Below the pieces are notes generated by a model. It was not told the origin of the DNA, did no database searches, and saw nothing but the letters and a program-made list of their open reading frames with translations. This document shows positions 31,858-38,794 of a stretch of DNA of 64,000 nt, in pieces. The stretch's first letter is position 1. Every line of letters starts with the position of its first letter. The DNA lies in the NCBI GenBank assembly GCA_964464815.1, contig CAYXHF010000001.1, forward strand, positions 1 to 64,000, given 5' to 3'. Made by a program: the position numbers and the translations under genes. This DNA comes from UBA11524 sp964464815. GTDB taxonomy: Bacteria; Bacillota; Clostridia; Christensenellales; Aristaeellaceae.

Positions 31858-32700
31858 TTACTGCTGACGCATGAACGGCGGCATCATGCCACTCTTGCGC
31901 GGCAAAAGCACAATGTCGCCGGCGCGCAGACCACTGGCAATTTCCACAATCGTGCCGTTGTTGATGCCGAGTATCACGCGCTGCTGCACGATTTCGTCGT
32001 GACGGTCATAGCAGTAGACAAACGGCTTGCCATCCTCGTCATACTGAATCGCCTCCACGGACAGGCAGGTGGCGTTTTCCACTTGCTTGTACAATACGCG
32101 GATTTCGCAGGAAAGTCCCATGGCCAGCGTGTCGTCCTGCGGCAGGCTCAGCGTCACGTCGTAGTAGGCAAGGCCGCCGGAGACGGTTGCCTCCTGTGCA
32201 ATGCGGGTGATGGTGCCGGACAGCTCCGCGCCCGTGGACAGAATCGTCACATCAGCGTCCTGTCCCACAAACAGCGCCGGACGGTCGTATTCGTCCACGC
32301 GGAAGACAATCTGCGGATGCGCATAGTCAGCAACGCGGAACAGCTGCTGTCCGATGGCAAATTCCTCATCCTGCGCCACGTACAGGTCGGTCAGCACACC
32401 ACTGATGGGTGAACGAACGAAATTGCCGTTTTTCAGCTTCAGGACAATATCGTTCTTCTCCACCCAATCGCCCTCCTGGAAGGCAACCTCCTTCACGCCG
32501 GTTTTGGCGGTGGCCTGAACAACCTGTGCATCCTTGCTGCTTAAATTGCCGGAGAAGGTGTAGTAGGTGCGAATGCTCTGTGTGCGCGCCAGCTCCTCAG
32601 TATAGGCGATTTCACTGTCAGACTGGAAGAAATACAGGACGGCAAAAGCGACAAGCGCTAAAATCAGCAGAATAACGAGAAATTTTCCAACTCGCTTCAT
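31858..32700 (-). CDS. Membrane-fusion (adaptor) protein of the ABC export pump
   Basis: 280 residues. One N-terminal membrane anchor (LVILLILALVAFAVLYFF, about 8-25), then an extracytoplasmic HlyD/MacA-like domain: VKEVAFQEGDWVEKND and RSPISGVLTDLYVAQDEEF are the two halves of the lipoyl-like fold, followed by a beta-barrel (VTILSTGAELSGTITRIAQE). Start: ATG with AAAGGAG upstream; TTG directly ahead is an alternative. First gene of the pump operon. Its -10 lacks a good -35 but carries direct repeats that could bind a response regulator. Confidence 0.87.
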   Translation of the reverse strand: MKRVGKFLVILLILALVAFAVLYFFQSDSEIAYTEELARTQSIRTYYTFSGNLSSKDAQVVQATAKTGVKEVAFQEGDWVEKNDIVLKLKNGNFVRSPISGVLTDLYVAQDEEFAIGQQLFRVADYAHPQIVFRVDEYDRPALFVGQDADVTILSTGAELSGTITRIAQEATVSGGLAYYDVTLSLPQDDTLAMGLSCEIRVLYKQVENATCLSVEAIQYDEDGKPFVYCYDRHDEIVQQRVILGINNGTIVEIASGLRAGDIVLLPRKSGMMPPFMRQQ

Positions 32701-32743
32701 CAAAATGGTTTACTCCTTTCGGTTTTCACAAATACCATGGGGT

Positions 32744-32777
32744 AGTATACCCGTGAAGAATGAAGTGGATGTGAAGT
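32744..32777 (-). promoter_or_regulatory. Candidate regulator-dependent promoter of the export pump
   Basis: On the minus strand ACTTCA recurs at 11-base spacing (32777-32772 and 32766-32761), with a third, TCTTCA, at 32759-32754, then TATACT as -10 at 32749-32744. No consensus -35 is present. Direct repeats in helical phase over the -35 region are typical of OmpR/PhoB-type activation, and such a regulator is encoded just downstream. Confidence 0.45.
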
Positions 32778-32797
32778 AAACATAAAGCGAAAATGAA

Positions 32798-32838
32798 CAA
32801 AAAACACTCCGGAAACGCGTTTTCAGCATTTCCGGAGC
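32798..32838 (-). terminator. Rho-independent terminator of the aminotransferase-tyrS-yigZ operon
   Basis: On the minus strand CTCCGGAAA and TTTCCGGAG form a perfect 9-bp stem followed by TGTTTTTTG. Confidence 0.85.
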
Positions 32839-32845
32839 GCAAAGG

Positions 32846-33499
32846 TTATTCGTTTTCCGACTCCCAGCCCTGATACGATTCTTCCTCCAGCAGGTATTCA
32901 AAGCGGCCATCGGTCACGCGGGTCAGCGTGTCCAGCACCTCCTGCGCATCGGTTTGGCGAATCAGGAGCGTAAAACCAACAGCAGTGGTGAATTCGCTGG
33001 ACAAAAGCTGTACGGGCAGGCTCCTGAGTGCGTACTGCACCTTGTCCCACAGGGGATAGGCCACCTCGCACAGATACTGGCAGGATGGCAGCATCTCCAC
33101 CACCTGCGCGGCCTTGAGGGCCACCACAGCGCCCTGCGTGTAGGCGCGAACGAGTCCGCCAGCGCCCAGCAGTACGCCGCCGAAATAGCGTGTGACGACA
33201 CAGCAGCAGTTCACCACACCCTGATTTTTGAGTACCTCCATCATCGGAAGGCCAGCTGTGCCACCAGGCTCGCCGTCATCGGAATAGCGCATGATGCCCG
33301 CATTGCGGCCAATCACGTAGGCGTAGCAGTTATGCGTGGCGTCCTTGTGGCGCGTGCGAATCTCCTGTAGGAAGGCCAGCGCCTCTGCTTCTGTTTCGCA
33401 GGGCGCGGCATAGCCGATAAAGCGGCTCTTGTTGATGATGAATTCGTCGGAATCGGAGCGCCGGAGCGTCCGATAGGGCTTCATGGGCGGCGTGCTCAT
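32846..33499 (-). CDS. yigZ: IMPACT/YigZ-family protein
   Basis: 217 residues. EFIINKSRFIGYAAPCETEA, HNCYAYVIG, YSDDGEPGGTAGLPMMEVL and RYFGGVLLGAGGLVRAYTQG are the UPF0029/IMPACT signature; the C-terminal third is the DUF1949 domain. Related to yeast Yih1 and thought to contact ribosomes or translation factors; exact role unknown. Its ATG overlaps the tyrS stop (ATGA), so it is translationally coupled to tyrosyl-tRNA synthetase. Last gene of the T-box operon. Confidence 0.9.
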   Translation of the reverse strand: MSTPPMKPYRTLRRSDSDEFIINKSRFIGYAAPCETEAEALAFLQEIRTRHKDATHNCYAYVIGRNAGIMRYSDDGEPGGTAGLPMMEVLKNQGVVNCCCVVTRYFGGVLLGAGGLVRAYTQGAVVALKAAQVVEMLPSCQYLCEVAYPLWDKVQYALRSLPVQLLSSEFTTAVGFTLLIRQTDAQEVLDTLTRVTDGRFEYLLEEESYQGWESENE

Positions 33500-34716
33500 G
33501 CCAGGAAGAGGCGGCGGAAGTTCTTCTTGCCCTTCTGAATCAGCAGGCCGTCATCGGGCACATCGGCGATGGTGGCGTTCAGGTCTTCGACCTTCTGCTC
33601 ATTGACCAGCACCGCGCCAGCCTTGATCTGATTGCGGGCGTCGCTCTGGCTCTTGCACAGGCCGGACTTCACCAGCATGGTCGTCACGCGGCTGTCAGCG
33701 GCAAACTCGTCCTTTGTGACGGTGAAGGACGGCACGGACGCAGGGGAAGAACCACCTGCGAACAGCGCGGCGGCAGCATCGGCAGCCTTCTGGGCTTCTT
33801 CCTCGCCGTGAACCAGCTTGGTCACCTCAAAGGCCAGCACCTTCTTCGCCTCATTGATTTCGCTGCCCTGAAGCGCACCCAGACGGCGCACCTCGTCCAT
33901 CGGCAGGAAGGTCAGCAGGCCCAGGCACTTCTCCACGTCGGCGTCATCGACGTTGCGCCAGTACTGGTAGAAGTCAAAGGGCGTGGTCTTGTTCGGGTCG
34001 AGCCACAGCGCGCCCTTCTCGGTCTTGCCCATCTTCTTGCCGTCATGGGTCAGAAGCAGCTGGAAGGTGCAGGCAAACGCCTTTTCGCCGTCCTTGCGGC
34101 GCACCAGATCCGCGCCACCGAGCATGTTCGACCACTGGTCGTTGCCGCCCATTTCCAGACGGCAGCCGTAGCGGTGGAACAGCTCCAGGAAGTCGTAGGA
34201 CTGCATGAGCATGTAGGTGAATTCCAGGAAGGACAGGCCGTTGTCGCTGGCCATGCGCGTCTTGTAGCAATCGGCGGTCAGCATCTTATTGACGGAGAAC
34301 ATGGCACCGATGTCACGCATGAAGTCGATGAAGTTCAGGTTGCGCAGCCAGTCGGCGTTGTTGACGATGATGGCCTTGTCGTCGGAGAAGTCCAGGAAGC
34401 GGCTCATCTGCTGCTTGATGCATTCGACGTTCTGGTCAATCGTCTCCACGGTCATCATCTTGCGCATGTCGGTCTTGCCGGACGGATCGCCAATCATGGC
34501 CGTGCCGCCACCCATCAGGGCGATGGGACGATGGCCCGCACGCTGCATGTGCGCCATGGCCATAATCGGGATGTAGTGGCCGATGTGCAGGGAATCGGCG
34601 GTCGGGTCGAAGCCAACGTAGAAGGTGGTCGGCTCCTCAAGCTGCTTGTACAGCTCGTCCTCAAAGGTCGTCTGGGCAATGAAGCCACGTTCTTTCAATA
34701 CGTCAAGAATATGCAT
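33496..34716 (-). CDS. tyrS: Tyrosyl-tRNA synthetase
   Basis: Class I synthetase charging tRNA-Tyr. 406 residues. HIGH at 44-47 (DSLHIGHYIP), tyrosine-binding FYVGFDPTA and GGNDQWSNMLGGADLVRR; the KMSKS loop reads KMGKTEKG near residue 230. The C-terminal S4 RNA-binding domain starts near 340 (VKSGLCKSQSDARNQIKAGA). AAGGAGG precedes the ATG. Second gene of an operon whose leader is a T-box with a tyrosine codon as specifier. Confidence 0.96.
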   Translation of the reverse strand: MHILDVLKERGFIAQTTFEDELYKQLEEPTTFYVGFDPTADSLHIGHYIPIMAMAHMQRAGHRPIALMGGGTAMIGDPSGKTDMRKMMTVETIDQNVECIKQQMSRFLDFSDDKAIIVNNADWLRNLNFIDFMRDIGAMFSVNKMLTADCYKTRMASDNGLSFLEFTYMLMQSYDFLELFHRYGCRLEMGGNDQWSNMLGGADLVRRKDGEKAFACTFQLLLTHDGKKMGKTEKGALWLDPNKTTPFDFYQYWRNVDDADVEKCLGLLTFLPMDEVRRLGALQGSEINEAKKVLAFEVTKLVHGEEEAQKAADAAAALFAGGSSPASVPSFTVTKDEFAADSRVTTMLVKSGLCKSQSDARNQIKAGAVLVNEQKVEDLNATIADVPDDGLLIQKGKKNFRRLFLA

Positions 34717-34749
34717 GGGGTTTCCTCCTTATCATCATGAAAAGCTTTT

Positions 34750-35937
34750 TTATGCATGCAGGGCAGCGGCGAAAATCTCTCTGAGTACGCACATGCCCTG
34801 ATGAATTTGAGGGATGGTGGAATTGGAGAAGTTAAGGCGCAGGGTGTTGTCATGGCCGCCGTCGCAGAAGAAATGCGTCCCCGGGACATAGGCAACCTGT
34901 CGCGCAACGGCCTGTTCCAGCAGCACCTTGGCATCAATGCCCTCGGGCAGGGTGACGAAGATGAACAGGCCGCCTTCAGGACGCGTGTAGGTCGTGCCGG
35001 CAGGGAAGGTGGCCAGCTCCTCGAGCATCGCGTCCATCTGTGCCTTGTAGCTCTGGCAGATGCTGGCGATATGTGCAGGCAGGAGATTGCGCCGCAGGTA
35101 CTGATCCACAATGGCCTGTGTCAGGTTGGAGGTGTGGACGTCAGTGGACTGCTTGCCGATGGTGCATTTGCGCAGGATGCGGCTGTCACCCGCCATGAAG
35201 CCAACGCGCAGGCCAGGGCTGATAATCTTGCTGAAGGAGCCAAGGAACACGACCCAACCGTCCTTGTCAAACGACTTGATGGACGGCAGCGCTTCGCCGG
35301 CGTAGCGCAGGTCACGGTAGGGATCGTCCTCGGCCACAACAACGCCGTACTTGGCGGCCAGCTCTGCAATGGGCTTGCGACGCTGGGCAGAGAGCGTGAT
35401 GCCGGTTGGATTCTGGAAGGTCGGGATGGTATAAAGCAGCTTGGGGTGATAAAGACGCATCGCTTCTTCCAGCTTTTCGGGAATGATGCCGTTTTCATCA
35501 CTCTCCACCGGCACAAGGCGTGCCTGATAGAGCCGCATGCACTGCATGTTGCCCAGGAAGGACGGATTCTCCACCAGAATCACATCGCCCGGATCAATGA
35601 GCGCCTTGACCAGCAAATCCATCGCCTGTGTTGAGCCTGTGACCGGCAGCACCGAAGGCACGTCGCACCCAAGCTGTGCCTTGACGTAGGCATGTAGGCT
35701 TTCCAGAAAGGGCGCATACCCTTCTGTCGCGCCATATTGCAGGATGCGCTTGCCGTCCTGCTGCAACACCTGCTGGGCAATCTCCGCGCACTGCGCATCG
35801 GGCAGGGCAGAAAGTGCTGGATTCCCACCGGCAAAGGAAATCATGCCGGGCTTGGCAATCATCTTGAAAATTTCACGGATGGCGCTGCCGCTGACCGCAT
35901 CAAAGCGATGCGCAAAGCGGATATCGTCAAGAGTCAT
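34750..35937 (-). CDS. PLP-dependent aminotransferase, probably aromatic
   Basis: Fold-type I aminotransferase of 395 residues in the group holding 2-aminoadipate, aromatic and MocR-like enzymes. MISFAGGNPALSALP opens the domain, PVTGSTQAMDLL is the phosphate contact, VVAEDDPYRDLRY holds the pyridine-ring Asp, and Lys237 in GSFSKIISPGLRVG forms the Schiff base. Sequence alone does not give the substrate. Its place between a tyrosine T-box and tyrS, with no other promoter seen, argues for tyrosine (hydroxyphenylpyruvate) transamination. Start: MTLDDIRFAH with GGAGG 8 bases upstream. Confidence 0.87.
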   Translation of the reverse strand: MTLDDIRFAHRFDAVSGSAIREIFKMIAKPGMISFAGGNPALSALPDAQCAEIAQQVLQQDGKRILQYGATEGYAPFLESLHAYVKAQLGCDVPSVLPVTGSTQAMDLLVKALIDPGDVILVENPSFLGNMQCMRLYQARLVPVESDENGIIPEKLEEAMRLYHPKLLYTIPTFQNPTGITLSAQRRKPIAELAAKYGVVVAEDDPYRDLRYAGEALPSIKSFDKDGWVVFLGSFSKIISPGLRVGFMAGDSRILRKCTIGKQSTDVHTSNLTQAIVDQYLRRNLLPAHIASICQSYKAQMDAMLEELATFPAGTTYTRPEGGLFIFVTLPEGIDAKVLLEQAVARQVAYVPGTHFFCDGGHDNTLRLNFSNSTIPQIHQGMCVLREIFAAALHA

Positions 35938-35998
35938 CAAAAACACCTCCGTTTGCTGTGTCGGCAATGATCAGGGGAAACCTGCCGACAATGGCAAT

Positions 35999-36224
35999 AA
36001 AAAACACCTTCGCCGGAAAAATCCGGGAAGGTGACATATTGCCACGGTACCACTTCCATTTAGCCACGATGTGTGACCCTCAGGAGGAACTAGCATTCCT
36101 CTTGCGCTGTAACCGGCGCACCGGATGCTGCCTAAACACCGCAGACGGCTTTCAGCAGATAGCTCGGAACTGTACGTCATTCCCAGCGTCGCTTGCTCCC
36201 TTGCACCAGCCGGGATGCTCTCTG
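35999..36224 (-). ncRNA. T-box riboswitch, tyrosine specifier
   Basis: Leader RNA that senses uncharged tRNA. Stem I is closed by CAGAGAGC (36224-36217) with GCTATCTG (36163-36156); its distal part has GGTGCAAG, and the likely specifier is TAC at 36174-36172, followed by the usual purine. The T-box core GTGGTACC (36053-36046) binds the tRNA NCCA end. An intrinsic terminator, CACCTTC-CCGGA with TCCGG-CGAAGGTG, ends in six T at 35999. Uncharged tRNA-Tyr would stabilise the antiterminator and turn on the aminotransferase-tyrS-yigZ operon. Confidence 0.9.
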
Positions 36225-36275
36225 TGTGCGCCGCAAAGCAGGAATGCCTCGTTTCCTCATTGCCCTGATGGTGGC

Positions 36276-36304
36276 ATGATAGCACGCTTTTTGACGCTTG
36301 TCAA
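36276..36304 (-). promoter_or_regulatory. Promoter of the T-box operon
   Basis: On the minus strand TTGACA, 17 bases, TATCAT. It lies about 50 bases before T-box stem I. Confidence 0.85.
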
Positions 36305-36405
36305 GAGGGCATGAAGAAATGTTTAAGAGAAAAAATGGTGCAGGTGCTTCCTTTTTGCACCAAATTATCACGAAAACGACACAAAAAACGAGGAAAAAGG
36401 TGAAT

Positions 36406-36466
36406 TTTGCGGAAATTCCGCCCCTGAATTTCGCAAAGAGGCGGAAAAAGTCTTGCCAATTCCGCG
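36406..36466 (+). promoter_or_regulatory. Clustered GCGGAA/TTCCGC motifs upstream of asp23
   Basis: GCGGAAATTCCGC (36409-36421) is a near-perfect palindrome; TTTGCGGAAATTC also pairs with GAATTTCGCAAA (36426-36437). A further GCGGAA follows, and AATTCCGCG (36458-36466) starts at the last base of the -35. This looks like a multi-site operator, but no known regulator consensus is recognised. Confidence 0.4.
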
Positions 36467-36481
36467 AAAATCCTGTATACT
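36453..36481 (+). promoter_or_regulatory. Promoter of asp23-dak-recG
   Basis: TTGCCA, 17 bases, TATACT. The leader is about 80 bases. Confidence 0.75.
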
Positions 36482-36569
36482 ATACTATGCCCCAGCCTTG
36501 GGTGGATTTATTGTGTTCTTAAAGCCACAAGGACTGGGAAGCCCCTGGAAGAAGGAGGTCATTTCTACC

Positions 36570-36920
36570 ATGGATTGCAAAATCAAGAATGACATTGGTA
36601 CGATCTATATTACAGAGGATGTTCTGCTCAAGGTAGTAGGCTATGCGGCGCTGGAATGCTACGGCATTGTGGCAATGTCCTCGAAGCGGGCCAAGGACGG
36701 TATCGTCGAATGGCTGGGAAGGGAAAACCTCTCCAAGGGCGTACAGATTCGCAGTGTTGGCGATATGCTGGACGTCGATCTGTTCATCATCGTGGAATAC
36801 GGCATCTCCATTGCTGAGGTGTGCAAGACGATTGTGGACACCGTGCGCTACAAGCTGGAAAGCATGACGGGTGTGACGGTGCGCAAGGTCAACATTTCCG
36901 TGGAGGGCATCCGCGTCTAA
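36570..36920 (+). CDS. Asp23/Gls24-family envelope stress protein (YloU-like)
   Basis: 116 residues of the Asp23/DUF322 family: GTIYITEDVLLKVVGYAALE at the start, then VDLFIIVEYGISIAEVCKTI and the closing VRKVNISVEGIRV. Members are abundant cytosolic proteins linked to envelope stress in staphylococci. In most Clostridia and Bacilli this gene precedes the DAK-domain kinase gene, as here. Start: MDCKIKNDIG with AAGGAGG 11 bases upstream; the frame is open further but without a site. Confidence 0.9.
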   Translation: MDCKIKNDIGTIYITEDVLLKVVGYAALECYGIVAMSSKRAKDGIVEWLGRENLSKGVQIRSVGDMLDVDLFIIVEYGISIAEVCKTIVDTVRYKLESMTGVTVRKVNISVEGIRV

Positions 36921-37136
36921 GCTGTGCTGAATGTAGCACGGGTACAAAGGCTGCAAGACGGAGTGAGTGATAAAAACGCCTGTTGCTCATGTGGGTGATA
37001 TGCGCGTTGGCCTTCCGTCTGTCTTTTGCCTGTCAAAAAGCACACCTGAATCGACATGCGGGAAAGCGCGACTTTTCCTGTGTCCAGACGGCTTGCGGTA
37101 GGACCGCGGTCGGAAGTAGGTAGGAGGAATTTACCC

Positions 37137-38789
37137 TTGATACAGCATAAAACCATTGATGGGCTGCTGCTGCGCGACATGGTCGTGGCAGGTGCGGCAC
37201 TGCTTGAAAAGAACCGGGAAGCGGTTGATGCGCTGAACGTGTTCCCTGTGCCCGATGGTGACACAGGCACGAATATGTCCCTGACCATGCAGAGCGCAAC
37301 GCGTGAAGTGAATGCGAAGGAATACCTGCGCGCTGATGAAGCTGCCGCTGCCGTCTCCAAGGGCGCACTCAAGGGCGCGCGCGGTAACTCCGGCGTCATT
37401 ACTTCTCAGCTGCTTCGTGGCTTTGCCACGGCGCTCAAGGGTGTGGAGAAGATTACGCCCGTGCAGTTCGCGGCGGCGCTCAAGGCTGGCTCTGACAAGG
37501 CGTACAAGGCCGTCATGAAGCCCAAGGAGGGCACCATCCTGACCGTGGCGCGTGTCGTGGCGGAGGATGCGGTGAAGTACACCGAGGAGCATCCGGATGA
37601 TTATGACGGACTGATGAACGTCATCCTCACCAGCGGTGAAGCCATCCTCAAGCGCACGCCGGAGATGCTGCCTCCGCTGAAGGCGGCAGGTGTTGTCGAC
37701 TCAGGTGGACGTGGCCTGATGCTGATTTACACCGGCTATGCGGCTGTGATGCGCGGCGAGGAAATCGCTGATCCGGCAGCCCTGCTGGCTGGTGACAGCC
37801 AGATTGAAGAGGACATTCATGACCTCTCTGGCGATTTGCCCTATGCCTATTGCACGGAATTTGACATTGTGCATTTCCGTGACGATATTACCGAGGGCGA
37901 TGTGGATTCCTTCCGTCGCCGCCTGAACCGCATTGGCAATTGCGTCAAGGTCACGGGCGACATGACGGAAACGAAGGTGCATGTACACACCAACGATCCC
38001 GGCAATGCGGTGCAGTATGGCATTGAGCTGGGCGAATTGGTGAACATCAAAATCGAGAACATGCTGGAAAAGAAGCGCGCGCTGGAAGGCGAAAAGGCGC
38101 CCGCCAAGATTGAGACGCCCACCGAACCGGCCAAGGACTTTGGCATGGTGGCCGTGTCTCTGGGCGAAGGCTTCTCCAACATCTTCCGCGATTTGACGGT
38201 GGATGTCGTGGTCGAGGGCGGCCAGACGATGAATCCGTCCGTGGATGATATTTTGATGGCCATCAATCAGGTGAACGCGAAGTGCGTCTTTGTCTTCCCG
38301 AACAACGGCAACGTGATTTTCGCGGCCAATCAGGCGGCGGAGCTGGCCGAGAAGGAAGTGCATGTCATTCCCACCAAGAACGTGGCGATGGGTATTGCGG
38401 CGGCTGTGGCGTTCCAGGACGATGTTTCCGGTGAGGAGAATGCGGCACGCATGGCCGAGGCGGCAGAACACGTCAAGACCGGCACCGTCACCTACGCCGT
38501 GCGCGACAGCGAGTACAATGGCGTCCAGATTCACAAGGGCGACATTATCGGCATGCACAATGGCCAGATTGAATACTGCGGCAGCTCCGTGCATGACGTG
38601 GTGCTGGACATGATGAAGGCCGTTGTTGATGACGACGCGGAGTTGATTACGGTCTACTACGGCGCGGACACCACCAAGGAGGATGCGGAGCAGGTGACGG
38701 CAGAAATCGCCCAGCAGTATCCGAATTGCGATGTGGATTGCCTGATGGGCGGTCAGCCGCTGTACTACTATCTGATTTCTGTGGAGTAA
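37137..38789 (+). CDS. DAK-domain kinase, FakA/YloV type
   Basis: 550 residues. An N-terminal DhaL-like nucleotide domain: NVFPVPDGDTGTNMSLT (34-50) with its metal-binding aspartates and GARGNSGVITSQLLRG. The middle and C-terminal parts (AVSLGEGFSNIFRDL, VFPNNGNVIFAANQAAEL) match FakA, which phosphorylates FakB-bound fatty acids for phospholipid synthesis. Start: TTG giving MIQHKTIDGLLLRD, with TAGGAGG 9 bases upstream; no ATG is suitable. It is separated from asp23 by 216 bases with no terminator. No fakB (DegV) gene is adjacent. Confidence 0.88.
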   Translation: MIQHKTIDGLLLRDMVVAGAALLEKNREAVDALNVFPVPDGDTGTNMSLTMQSATREVNAKEYLRADEAAAAVSKGALKGARGNSGVITSQLLRGFATALKGVEKITPVQFAAALKAGSDKAYKAVMKPKEGTILTVARVVAEDAVKYTEEHPDDYDGLMNVILTSGEAILKRTPEMLPPLKAAGVVDSGGRGLMLIYTGYAAVMRGEEIADPAALLAGDSQIEEDIHDLSGDLPYAYCTEFDIVHFRDDITEGDVDSFRRRLNRIGNCVKVTGDMTETKVHVHTNDPGNAVQYGIELGELVNIKIENMLEKKRALEGEKAPAKIETPTEPAKDFGMVAVSLGEGFSNIFRDLTVDVVVEGGQTMNPSVDDILMAINQVNAKCVFVFPNNGNVIFAANQAAELAEKEVHVIPTKNVAMGIAAAVAFQDDVSGEENAARMAEAAEHVKTGTVTYAVRDSEYNGVQIHKGDIIGMHNGQIEYCGSSVHDVVLDMMKAVVDDDAELITVYYGADTTKEDAEQVTAEIAQQYPNCDVDCLMGGQPLYYYLISVE

Positions 38790-38794
38790 ATCAT

